Assembly: GCA_035546295.1 (NCBI GenBank)
Contig: DATKBT010000154.1
Coordinates: forward strand, 1-6,986
Reading direction: 5' to 3'
DNA length: 6,986 nt
DNA from: DATKBT01 sp035546295
GTDB lineage: Bacteria; Acidobacteriota; Thermoanaerobaculia; Multivoradales; Multivoraceae
Positions 1 through 5,965 of the stretch are shown here, piece by piece. How positions within the stretch are numbered: the first letter of the stretch is position 1; each line of letters begins with the position of its first letter. The position numbers were made by a program, and so were the translations under genes. Below the pieces are notes generated by a model. The model saw nothing but the letters and a program-made list of their open reading frames with translations, did not search any database and had not been told where the DNA came from.

Positions 1-17
1 TGACCACCACGAGCCCG

Positions 18-800
18 CTACGGACAGGTGACGCTGCCGCGCGAGAGCACCGATCCGTCGCAGCCAAGAGGCGTGCCGACGGTCGCGCCGGCGATGGTCA
101 GGCGCGCGCCGAACGAGGCGCTCAGATCGGCGCCGTTGCCGGTCACCGACGACGGGTTGGGCGGGATCGAGACCAGCGTCAGCTGCGCGGCGTCGACCGC
201 CACTCCCTCGTCGTTGCCGGTCACCTCGAGCCCGCCGACAAAAGTGGCCACCGAGCCCTGGGCGAGGTCGAGCCGGAGCGCGTTGCCCGAGATCACGAAG
301 CGGGCGGTGGCGAAGGGCGAGGCGATCGAGCACCCCTGGGGGCACCAGATGCCGGTCTCCGTGTTGTCGCGCACCTCCACCCGGTTGGCGGCGGAGCCGA
401 AGAACCGCCCGCCGACCACCTCGAAGCTCGCGTCGGGGAGCGCGATGCCGGTCGTGTTGCGACAGACCAGCAGCGAGCTCCCGGGCGCCTGCGTCTCCTC
501 GAAGCCGAAGAACGCGACCTGGGAGTTGCCGACGCCGAGGCCGGTGCCGCCGTTGTCGCACGCCTCGACGTCGGCCCCGCGGATCTCGAGGATCGACTGG
601 CCGTTGACCTCGACGCCCGCACCGAGGTTCTCGCTCAGGGTCACCGCTCCCCTCAAGACGGCGGAGGAGCCGGTGAACACGTCGAGCCCGATCGCGTTTC
701 TGCGGGAGACGGTGTCGGCCAGCTCGAGCGCCGAGCCCTGCGCGACCGCGATCCCGGTGAACAGGTTGTCCTGGACGACGCGCCCGCAGCCGGCTGCGGG
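18..800 (-). pseudogene. Headless right-handed beta-helix protein fragment (C-terminal part)
   Basis: The frame stays open from the base after the kinase stop (800) to a TAG at 18-20, giving 260 codons. The product has short beta-helix-type turns: runs of small and hydrophobic residues with recurring Asn/Gly turns (for example ENLGAGVEVNGQSILEIRG, VRDNTETGIW, VTGNGADLSASFGARLTIAG) and a Cys-containing end, GCDGSVLSRGSVTCP. Such repeats are typical of secreted or surface parallel beta-helix proteins. The only in-frame start of the usual kinds is a GTG at 678-680, but helix-like sequence (RVVQDNLFTGIAVAQGS) continues upstream of it almost to the kinase stop, so that GTG lies inside the fold. 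No signal peptide or ribosome binding site is visible. I therefore read it as a 5'-truncated remnant. Alternatives are an internally started cytosolic fragment or an assembly join. No enzymatic residues were recognised. Family type is fairly sure, pseudogene status moderately so. Confidence 0.62.
783..800. repeat. Perfect 18-bp palindrome directly after the kinase stop codon
   Basis: CCCGCAGCCGGCTGCGGG is its own reverse complement and begins at the first base after the kinase TGA (801-803). As RNA it could fold as a 7-bp stem with a CCGG loop. On the minus strand it is followed by CGCGTCGTCC with no T-run, so it is not a canonical intrinsic terminator, although a hairpin here could end or protect the kinase mRNA. 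It marks the exact border between the kinase and the beta-helix remnant. Confidence 0.75.
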
Positions 801-3539
801 TCAACGCAACGTGGCGAGCCAGAGCTCACGGCGGCCGGTCTCGAACCGGGTCGAGACGATCTCGCCGGCGGGGGTCACCGAGAAGGTGGCCGACAGTGGA
901 TCGTGAGGACCGAGGACCCCGACCTCGCGCTCCACGCCACTCTCCAGGTCCAGGTGGAACAAGCGCCAACGATCCGGCTCGCCGGCGGGCCGGTGGAATA
1001 GATCCCCGAGCCTCCCGCGTCGAACTTCGCGCGCTGGGCGTCCTCGGCGATGGCGACGCATGGGGGCTGCTCGAGGCGGCAGCGCCAGGTGGCCGTCGTG
1101 GCGCCAGCCGATGACGTCGAGCCCATCGTCCGACCACTGGGCGCCATGGAAGTGAGGGAGCGGCAAGCCGAGCGGCTCGTCGCTCCCGTCGAGCGCACGG
1201 ATCCAGGTCCGCTCGGTCTCGCCCCCCAGCTCGGTGTAGAGCACCCGCGTGCCGTCCGGGCTGATCTCGGCGGAGTTCTGTCGCTGCCAGTGCCAGTCCT
1301 CGAACACCGTCTCGCTGGGGCCTCCGTCAGCCGGCATGCGGCGGAAGGTGAGCCCACGGCTGTCGTAGTAGTAGAGGTGACGGCCGTCGGGCGACCAGCG
1401 GGGGTGGATGTTCTGTCCGCCCGGGTTCGAGGTGAGCTGGACCGGATCGCCCCCCGCCGCCGGCACCACGAAGAGGTGGACGCCGGCGGCGCCGAGCTGC
1501 TGGAAATAGGCGACGCGATCGCCGCTCGGAGACACCCGCGGCAGGTTGAGCAGCGCGCGAGAGGCGAGGATCTCTCGTCGGCTCCCGGTCTGCGGATCGA
1601 AGGCTTCGAGGACGCTACGATGCCGCACGTTGGTGTACGCCAGGCGGTCGGGGTCCGCGGAGAGCGCCGGAGCGCTGTCCTCGCCTGCGCCCGTGGTCAC
1701 CGGCACCGGCTCGCCCCCCTCGACCGCGACCCGCCAGAGCAGCCGGCTCCCCGAGCGCAGCGAGGAGAACACGATCCATCCGCCGTCTGAGGTGAACACC
1801 GGATCGCCCGCCTCGGTGAGGTCGAAGGTGAGCTGGCGGCGATCCCCGCTCTCGAGATCGACCAGGAAGATGTCCCCGAGCGGTCCCTCGATCTGGTGGA
1901 AGTACGCCACCGCCGAGCCGTCGGGAGCGAACGCCGGGGCGGCGTCGACCGCCGAGAAGAACCAGTGGGGAGCCGCCTCGAGCCGTCCGACGCTGCCGCC
2001 GTCGAGGTCCGCGAGCCAGAGCGCGTTGCGGCGCTGGAAGACCAGTCGCGAGCCGTCGGGCGAGACGTCGGGGCTCCTCCCCTCCTCCAACAGACGCCGG
2101 GGCTCTCCACCGAGCGCCGCGACCGCCCAGATGCCGTCTCCCGCTCGTTCGTACACGATCTCGCCTCGCCTCGACCAGCGAGGGCGCCCGGCCGCGCTCT
2201 CACCCGTAGTCGCCTGCGCCGGCGGCCCGCCGTCGACCGGCCGCACCCAGACCTGATCCACCCCCGTCCGGTCGTTGAGGAACACGATCATCCCGCCGTC
2301 GGGGGAGAAGGTCGCGGCGCGGCTGGACCCGGGAAAATCGGAAATCAGGCGCTGCCCCTCGATGCCCATCGGCGACGCGGTGTCGCGCTCCCCGCGCAGC
2401 CAGTCGAACGAAAGCAGGGCGAGCACGCCGAGCAGGCCCAGAGCGAGCAGCGCCAGGGCGGCCCGGCCGGAGAAGGTCGCTCGTGCGGGCGAGACGGCAT
2501 CCCGCACCTCGGATCGAGCGCCGCTCAACGGCGTCGAGATGCCCCCCGCCCGGCGCAGGCTCTCCTCCAGCTCGCCGGCCGAGGCCGGGCGAGACCCCGG
2601 ATCCGACTGCAGGGTGCGCTCGACCACGTCGACGATCTCAGCCGGCAGGTCGGGCCGCAGGTCGCGCAGGTGCGAACGAGCCCCTGCTCGCGGATAGCTG
2701 CCGCTGAGCAGGAAGAAGAGCGTGGCGCCCAGCGAGTAGAGGTCGGCGCGCGCAGTCGGCGTCGCGCCGGCCAGCACCTCCGGCGCCGCCGTCGCCAGCG
2801 TCGCCTGCACCGGCGCCGCGTCGCCCGCCCGCTGCTCGCGCGCCGACCCGAAGTCCATCAGCACGATCCGCCCGCCGACCTCGCGCATCACGTTGCTCGG
2901 CTTGACGTCGCCGTGGACGAGCTGGGCGCCGTGGATCGCGGCCAGCGCGCGGCACAGGTCGACGCCGACGCCGGCGGCCTCGTGCGCGCCCCGCGGACCG
3001 TCGGTTCTCACCAGCTCGTTGAGCGTCCTCCCCTCGAGCAGGTCGGTCCACAGGCCGGCTTGGTCCTGGTGGACGTCGGCGCCGTGGATGGTGAGCACGT
3101 TCGGGTGGCGGATGCGCGCCAGACGCCGCGCCTCGCTCAGCGCCCGGAAGGTCCCGGCGTCGGTGCCGTGCAGCAGCTTGAGCGCCACCTGGCGATCGAG
3201 CTGCGGATCGTAGGCGCGGTAGACCTCTCCGAACCCACCCTTGCCGAGCGCCTCGAGGACGTCGAGTCGCCCCCACCGGAACAGCACGATCCGCTTCGTC
3301 GGCTCGCGGTCCAGGGCCCCCTCGTCACGGAGGCGGCGAAAGGCGTCGGCGATCACCCGCAGCCCGTGGAACGCCCGCTCTTCGTCGCTCGCGCTGCCGA
3401 CATGGCAGCTCTCCTCGACCCAGTCGATCTCGCCGCCGTCCGCGATCTCCTCGGCGATCCGCAGCACCGCGGAGTCTCCCTCCCCTGCCTCGCCGGTTCC
3501 AGCGGGCGTGCGCGGCCGCCTCTGCTCCGGATCACGCAT
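801..3539 (-). CDS. Membrane Ser/Thr protein kinase with C-terminal TolB/PD40 beta-propeller
   Basis: A 912-residue protein starting at ATG 3537-3539. The kinase domain spans about residues 90-330: glycine loop GKGGFGEVY (99-107), VALKLL with Lys121, probable helix-C Glu136, catalytic loop HGDVKPSN (209-216), DFG (229-231) and APE (252-254). The HGD in place of HRD makes it a non-RD kinase. One transmembrane helix (about 359-378) follows, then a propeller of roughly a dozen PD40/TolB-like units (about 400-912; for example FSPDGGMIVF, WSPDGRHLYY, ISPDGTRVLY). The expected topology is a cytosolic kinase with an extracytoplasmic propeller that may sense a ligand or cell-wall state. The start overlaps the upstream sigma stop (ATGCGTGA) and has no clear Shine-Dalgarno, so translational coupling is likely. 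The frame stays open to 3911, but that part is the sigma gene read out of frame. Residues of about 825-848 are out of frame (separate entry). Substrate and signal are unknown. Confidence 0.9.
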   Translation of the reverse strand: MRDPEQRRPRTPAGTGEAGEGDSAVLRIAEEIADGGEIDWVEESCHVGSASDEERAFHGLRVIADAFRRLRDEGALDREPTKRIVLFRWGRLDVLEALGKGGFGEVYRAYDPQLDRQVALKLLHGTDAGTFRALSEARRLARIRHPNVLTIHGADVHQDQAGLWTDLLEGRTLNELVRTDGPRGAHEAAGVGVDLCRALAAIHGAQLVHGDVKPSNVMREVGGRIVLMDFGSAREQRAGDAAPVQATLATAAPEVLAGATPTARADLYSLGATLFFLLSGSYPRAGARSHLRDLRPDLPAEIVDVVERTLQSDPGSRPASAGELEESLRRAGGISTPLSGARSEVRDAVSPARATFSGRAALALLALGLLGVLALLSFDWLRGERDTASPMGIEGQRLISDFPGSSRAATFSPDGGMIVFLNDRTGVDQVWVRPVDGGPPAQATTGESAAGRPRWSRRGEIVYERAGDGIWAVAALGGEPRRLLEEGRSPDVSPDGSRLVFQRRNALWLADLDGGSVGRLEAAPHWFFSAVDAAPAFAPDGSAVAYFHQIEGPLGDIFLVDLESGDRRQLTFDLTEAGDPVFTSDGGWIVFSSLRSGSRLLWRVAVEGGEPVPVTTGAGEDSAPALSADPDRLAYTNVRHRSVLEAFDPQTGSRREILASRALLNLPRVSPSGDRVAYFQQLGAAGVHLFVVPAAGGDPVQLTSNPGGQNIHPRWSPDGRHLYYYDSRGLTFRRMPADGGPSETVFEDWHWQRQNSAEISPDGTRVLYTELGGETERTWIRALDGSDEPLGLPLPHFHGAQWSDDGLDVIGWRHDGHLALPPRAAPMRRHRRGRPAREVRRGRLGDLFHRPAGEPDRWRLFHLDLESGVEREVGVLGPHDPLSATFSVTPAGEIVSTRFETGRRELWLATLR
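997..1066 (-). other. Out-of-frame segment in the kinase propeller bounded by two compensating homopolymer indels
   Basis: Between the GGGGG run at 1062-1066 and the AA at 997-998 the open frame gives an Arg-rich, non-propeller stretch (MRRHRRGRPAREVRRG). The neighbouring minus frame over the same bases reads PCVAIAEDAQRAKFDAGGSG, followed by IY, which fits a PD40 unit. Removing one C from the C5 run (minus strand) and adding one T to TATTCC restores IYFHRPAGEPDRWRLFHLDL and a continuous propeller. The overall frame is kept because the two changes cancel. Polymerase slippage or sequencing error are both possible. Confidence 0.75.
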
Positions 3540-4097
3540 CGATCCGATCGGCCAGCCGCGCCACCGCGCGGGACACCACCATTCGCGCGGCGTCGGAGCT
3601 CGCGACGCCGATCGCCTCCGCCACCTGACGGTGAGAGAAGCCCAGCTCCGATCGAAGGATGATCGCTTCCTGGTGACGCTCCTCCAGCGAGGCCAGGGCC
3701 TCCTCGTAGGCCGCCAGGCGCTCCTTGCCGATCGCCTGCTCCACCGGCGACGGGACCGGCGATGCGAAGTCGTCGCCGAGCTCCTCACGGCCCGGCCGCA
3801 CCGCGACACGTCGGATCTGATCGCGCAACGCGTTGAGCAGGATGCGGCGCAGGTAGGCGAGGAAGGCACCCTCCCGCCGCGGCTCGAAGCGGTCGATGCT
3901 GGCGACGGCACGGATCAGGGTCACCTGCACGAGGCGTCGGTGTCGACCGCATCGCGCGCGTAGCCCGGTAGCCGACCCCGCGCCCACTGTCGGAGGACCG
4001 GCAGGTAGCGCCGGATCAAACGCTCGCGGGCGTCCTCGTCTCCCGCGCGGGCCTTGCCCAGGAGGGTCGCGGTCGATTCCTGCGTCGGTTCACCCAT
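3532..4097 (-). pseudogene. ECF-type RNA polymerase sigma-70 factor, frameshifted
   Basis: Two overlapping minus-strand frames form one sigma factor. The first part runs from ATG 4095-4097 (MGEPTQESTATLLGKARAG) to VDTD and then hits a TGA at 3921-3923 after 58 codons. The second resumes with LVQVTLIRAVASIDRF and ends at TGA 3532-3534. Restoring one base between 3934 and 3935 (GACGCCTC to GACGACCTC, minus strand) gives VDTDDLVQVTLIR and a 188-residue protein of normal ECF size. Region 2 covers about residues 10-97 and region 4, with its helix-turn-helix, about 130-185 (ALASLEERHQEAIILRSELG, then HRQVAEAIGV). Its stop overlaps the kinase start by 8 bp, so the pair was an operon. No anti-sigma gene is visible, and the kinase is the likely partner. 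As written the sigma factor would be truncated in region 2; a sequencing error would make it intact. GTG 4148 is an alternative start, with no ribosome binding site. Confidence 0.85.
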
Positions 4098-4166
4098 CGC
4101 CGGGAGTCGCCTCAGCCCGATCCCAGGCTGGGGGGCGTGGCAGATCACGGGGCGGCATTCGTGTCG

Positions 4167-4195
4167 ATTGTACGCCCGCGTCGCACCGGCGACTC
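4167..4195 (-). promoter_or_regulatory. Candidate promoter of the sigma-kinase operon
   Basis: In the 121-bp divergent gap, the minus strand carries TACAAT (4172-4167), a near-consensus -10 box. With 17-bp spacing, the -35 position holds only GAGTCG (4195-4190), a weak match. The start of transcription would lie near 4160, about 60 bases upstream of the sigma ATG. No convincing promoter or close Shine-Dalgarno for the divergent epoxide hydrolase was seen; the nearest purine run, AGGAA at 4198-4202, is 16 bases from its ATG. The -10 element is weak evidence on its own. Confidence 0.28.
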
Positions 4196-4218
4196 GCAGG
4201 AACCTCTAAGCTCTGCTC

Positions 4219-5181
4219 ATGAAGCATCACACCGTCGAAGTCTCCGGCACCCGAGTCCATGTCGTCGAGCACGGCGACGGCCCGCTCGTGATTCTGGTCC
4301 ACGGCTTTCCCGAGTCCTGGTACTCGTGGCGTCACCAGATCCCGGCGATCGCCGCGGCCGGCTACCGCGCGGCCGCGATCGACGTGCGCGGCTACGGGCG
4401 CTCGTCGAAGCCGGCCGCGATCGACGCCTACCGGATGATGGAGCTGGTCGGCGACGTCGTCGGTCTCGTCGAGGCGCTGGGGGAGGAGCGCGCGACCCTG
4501 ATCGGACACGACTGGGGAGCGCCGATCGTCTGGCACTCGGCGATGCTCCACCCGGAGCGCTTCCGCGGCGTCGCCGGCCTCTCGGTTCCCTACACCCCGT
4601 TCGGCGAGACCCGGCCCCTCGACTTCTTCCGCAAGCTGGGAGGAGATCGCGGCGAGTTCTACATCGAGTACTTCCAGCAGCCCGGCCGCGCCGAGGCCGA
4701 GATCGAGAAGGACGTTAGGCGATGGCTGCTCGGCTTCTACTACAGCGCGTCGGCGGGTCCCGAGCGCGGCACGGTGAACATCGGGATCGTCCCCGCGGGC
4801 CGCGAGCTGCGCGACCAGATGGTCTTCCCGGAGGAGACCCCGGCGTGGCTCGGCGAGGACGGCTTCGAGTTCTACGTCGCCGAGTTCGAGCGCACCGGCT
4901 TCACCGGCGGCCTCAACCGCTACCGGAACGTGAATCGCGACTGGCAGGACTTCACCGAGCATCGGGGCCGGCCGATCACCATCCCCGCCCTCTTCGTCGG
5001 CGGCGACAAGGACGGTCCGACGATCTGGGGGGCGCCCGCGATCGCCAGCTTCGAGCGCACCCTTCCCGGGCTCACGAGGTCGGTGATCCTGCAGGACTGC
5101 GGCCACTGGGTCCAGCAGGAGCGGCCGGAGGAGACGAACCGGTTCCTGGTCGAGTTCCTCGACGAGGTGCACGGCTCCTGA
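4219..5181 (+). CDS. Epoxide hydrolase, alpha/beta-hydrolase fold
   Basis: A 320-residue cytosolic hydrolase predicted to open epoxides to vicinal diols through an Asp-ester intermediate. Visible landmarks are the oxyanion motif HGFPES (28-33), nucleophile elbow GHDWGA with Asp98, the cap-domain tyrosines that activate the epoxide oxygen (Tyr151 or Tyr148 in FYIEYF, and Tyr235 in NRYRN), the charge-relay acid in GGDKDGPTIWG (Asp265 most likely) and catalytic His296 in GHWVQQERPEETNRFL. Asp as nucleophile rather than Ser separates it from esterases, and the cap tyrosines argue against haloalkane dehalogenase. The length is normal for bacterial soluble epoxide hydrolases and all catalytic elements are present. 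The substrate (xenobiotic, fatty-acid or terpene epoxide) cannot be told. It is transcribed divergently from the sigma gene. Its last two sense codons and stop lie in the first unit of a 21-bp tandem repeat, so its 3' end was probably the seed of that array. Confidence 0.93.
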   Translation: MKHHTVEVSGTRVHVVEHGDGPLVILVHGFPESWYSWRHQIPAIAAAGYRAAAIDVRGYGRSSKPAAIDAYRMMELVGDVVGLVEALGEERATLIGHDWGAPIVWHSAMLHPERFRGVAGLSVPYTPFGETRPLDFFRKLGGDRGEFYIEYFQQPGRAEAEIEKDVRRWLLGFYYSASAGPERGTVNIGIVPAGRELRDQMVFPEETPAWLGEDGFEFYVAEFERTGFTGGLNRYRNVNRDWQDFTEHRGRPITIPALFVGGDKDGPTIWGAPAIASFERTLPGLTRSVILQDCGHWVQQERPEETNRFLVEFLDEVHGS

Positions 5182-5267
5182 AGGAGGGATCCCGGCTCCT
5201 GAAGGAGGGATCCCGCCTCCTGAAGGAGGGATCCCGCCTCCTGAAGGAAGAGCCCAACCTCCTGAAG
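5174..5267 (+). repeat. 21-bp tandem repeat starting in the hydrolase stop region
   Basis: Units start at 5174, 5195, 5216, 5237 and 5258: three near-identical copies, one degenerate copy and a final half copy. Each complete unit reads (g/c)CTCCTGAAGGAGG followed by GATCCCG. Each holds a TGA in the hydrolase frame (5179, 5200, 5221, 5242, 5263), the first being the real stop. Units 1-3 carry AAGGAGG, a strong Shine-Dalgarno core, preceded by its complement CTCCT or CCTCCT, so CCTCC-TGAA-GGAGG can fold as a small stem; the 8-bp palindrome GGGATCCC occurs in each of these units as well. Slippage expansion of the gene's 3' end is the simplest origin. There are no unique spacers, so this is not CRISPR. 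Confidence 0.9.
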
Positions 5268-5280
5268 AGCCTCGTGGCGG

Positions 5281-5302
5281 GCCGGGGGTCGCGAGACCCG
5301 GC
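5281..5302. terminator. Hairpin with GCGA loop downstream of the epoxide hydrolase
   Basis: GCCGGGGGTC-GCGA-GACCCGGC forms about 8 base pairs with a two-G bulge and a GNRA-type tetraloop. CTCGT at 5271-5275 and ACGAG at 5307-5311 could extend it. There is no T-tract after it on either strand, so Rho-independent termination is unproven; mRNA 3'-end protection is equally possible. The inverted repeat is directly visible, the role is inferred. Confidence 0.45.
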
Positions 5303-5303
5303 A

Positions 5304-5359
5304 CCGACGAGCACGACGCCCGACGAGCACGATCCCGACGAGCACGGTGCGACTCGTCG
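5304..5359. repeat. Short direct repeat (three copies) with an inverted half-copy
   Basis: The 12-base core CCGACGAGCACG occurs at 5304, 5320 and 5335 (spacings of 16 and 15). It is followed by CTCGTCG at 5353-5359, the reverse complement of CGACGAG. The last direct copy and the inverted one can make a 7-bp stem around a 10-base loop. It could be a protein-binding array, a decayed tandem repeat or an mRNA structure. Nothing else in the window carries the core. Confidence 0.7.
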
Positions 5360-5389
5360 AAACACCACAACCCCAGCGGCGTTGTTTCG

Positions 5390-5418
5390 TATAGAAGGGT
5401 CGAGGAGGGAGCCCGGAG
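5390..5418 (+). promoter_or_regulatory. Candidate -10 box and ribosome binding site of the pentapeptide gene
   Basis: The gap's only AT-rich island (5382-5396) contains TATAGA (5390-5395), a plausible -10 box, but the -35 position (ACAACC) does not match. GGAG at 5415-5418 lies 7 bases before ATG 5426 and is the best ribosome binding site. A stronger AGGAGG at 5403-5408 is too far upstream for that start. The ribosome site is more convincing than the promoter. Confidence 0.4.
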
Positions 5419-5425
5419 ACGCCGC

Positions 5426-5965
5426 ATGACCTCCAAGAGTCCTATCTTCGCTCTCCTGACGATCTGCCTCCTCGTTCCCCTCTCCTCCCTGGCTCCCAGC
5501 CCGGGGCACGCCGCCGGCCGCAGCGTCGGCGAGGTGCCCGCGAGCCTGATGGAGCTGGACGGGCGGGACCTTCGCGGTCTCGACCTGCGCGGCTGGGACC
5601 TGCGCTACGCCGACCTCGACGGCGCGGATCTCAGCGGCGCCGACCTCTCGGGGGCGCGGCTGGTCGGAGCGTCGCTGCGCGGCGCGCGCCTCGACGGGGC
5701 GACGCTGCGCGGCGCCGACCTGAGGCTCGCCGACCTGGTGGGGGTGTCGCTGCGCGAGGCGGATCTGCGCGAGGCGGATCTCAGCGCCGCCCAGGTCGCG
5801 CCGGTCGCGATCGACGGGGCGCAGTGGTCGGGCGCGATCTGCCCGGACGACACGATCGCCGGCGACGCCGCTTGCAGGGCGGCCTCCCCCGAGGTCGCGC
5901 TGTGTGCCGACCTGCTCAGACCTCTTCCCGCAGCGTCCTCGCCCGATCCACGTTCAGCGCTCTGA
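5426..5965 (+). CDS. Secreted pentapeptide-repeat protein
   Basis: A 179-residue protein with a Sec signal peptide: Lys4, hydrophobic core IFALLTICLLVPL, and a likely cleavage after GHAA near residue 30. Residues of about 46-125 are roughly sixteen tandem A(D/S)LxG-type pentapeptides (for example YADLDGADLSGADLSGARL and GADLRLADL), expected to fold as a right-handed quadrilateral beta-helix. A Cys-containing cap follows, GAQWSGAICPDDTIAGDAAC (131-150), of a kind common at the end of such proteins. Function is unknown; exported members probably act as periplasmic or surface scaffolds rather than as gyrase mimics, which are cytosolic. GGAG 7 bases upstream supports this start. Residues after about 151 look unstructured, and the last 17 codons lie antisense to a permease remnant, so the natural stop may have been lost and the tail may be a run-on. 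Fold and export are well supported; role is not. Confidence 0.88.
   Translation: MTSKSPIFALLTICLLVPLSSLAPSPGHAAGRSVGEVPASLMELDGRDLRGLDLRGWDLRYADLDGADLSGADLSGARLVGASLRGARLDGATLRGADLRLADLVGVSLREADLREADLSAAQVAPVAIDGAQWSGAICPDDTIAGDAACRAASPEVALCADLLRPLPAASSPDPRSAL

Noticed and set aside
801..803. Kinase TGA read as selenocysteine
   Set aside because: No selenoprotein family context and no convincing SECIS element; the downstream palindrome is too short and sits directly on the stop.
1896..3662. 588-codon plus-strand frame opposite the kinase
   Set aside because: It is an Arg/Val-rich shadow of the kinase with no recognisable fold. The minus strand carries all kinase motifs.
3540..3911. N-terminal extension of the kinase to 3911
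   Set aside because: The added residues are the sigma gene read out of frame (Arg/Ser-rich). ATG 3539 overlapping the sigma stop is the natural start.
3921..3945. Programmed -1 ribosomal frameshift in the sigma gene
   Set aside because: No X-XXY-YYZ slippery heptamer or obvious stimulatory structure is seen at GACACCGACGCCTCG. A missing base explains it more simply.
4098..4218. Riboswitch or small RNA in the divergent gap
   Set aside because: Only 121 bp with no strong hairpins or known motif seen; just a weak -10 candidate was kept.
5174..5267. CRISPR array
   Set aside because: Units are contiguous 21-mers with no unique spacers and no cas gene nearby.
5174..5267. Repeat-encoded LLKEGSR heptad peptide in the +3 frame
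   Set aside because: It belongs to a frame that upstream is an Arg-rich shadow of the hydrolase. The heptad is forced by the 21-bp period and has no start or ribosome site of its own.
4090..5436. 448-codon open frame antisense to the epoxide hydrolase
   Set aside because: Its product is low-complexity Arg/Pro/Gly/Leu-rich sequence with no domain, and it mirrors a gene with complete catalytic motifs. Long antisense frames are expected at this GC content.
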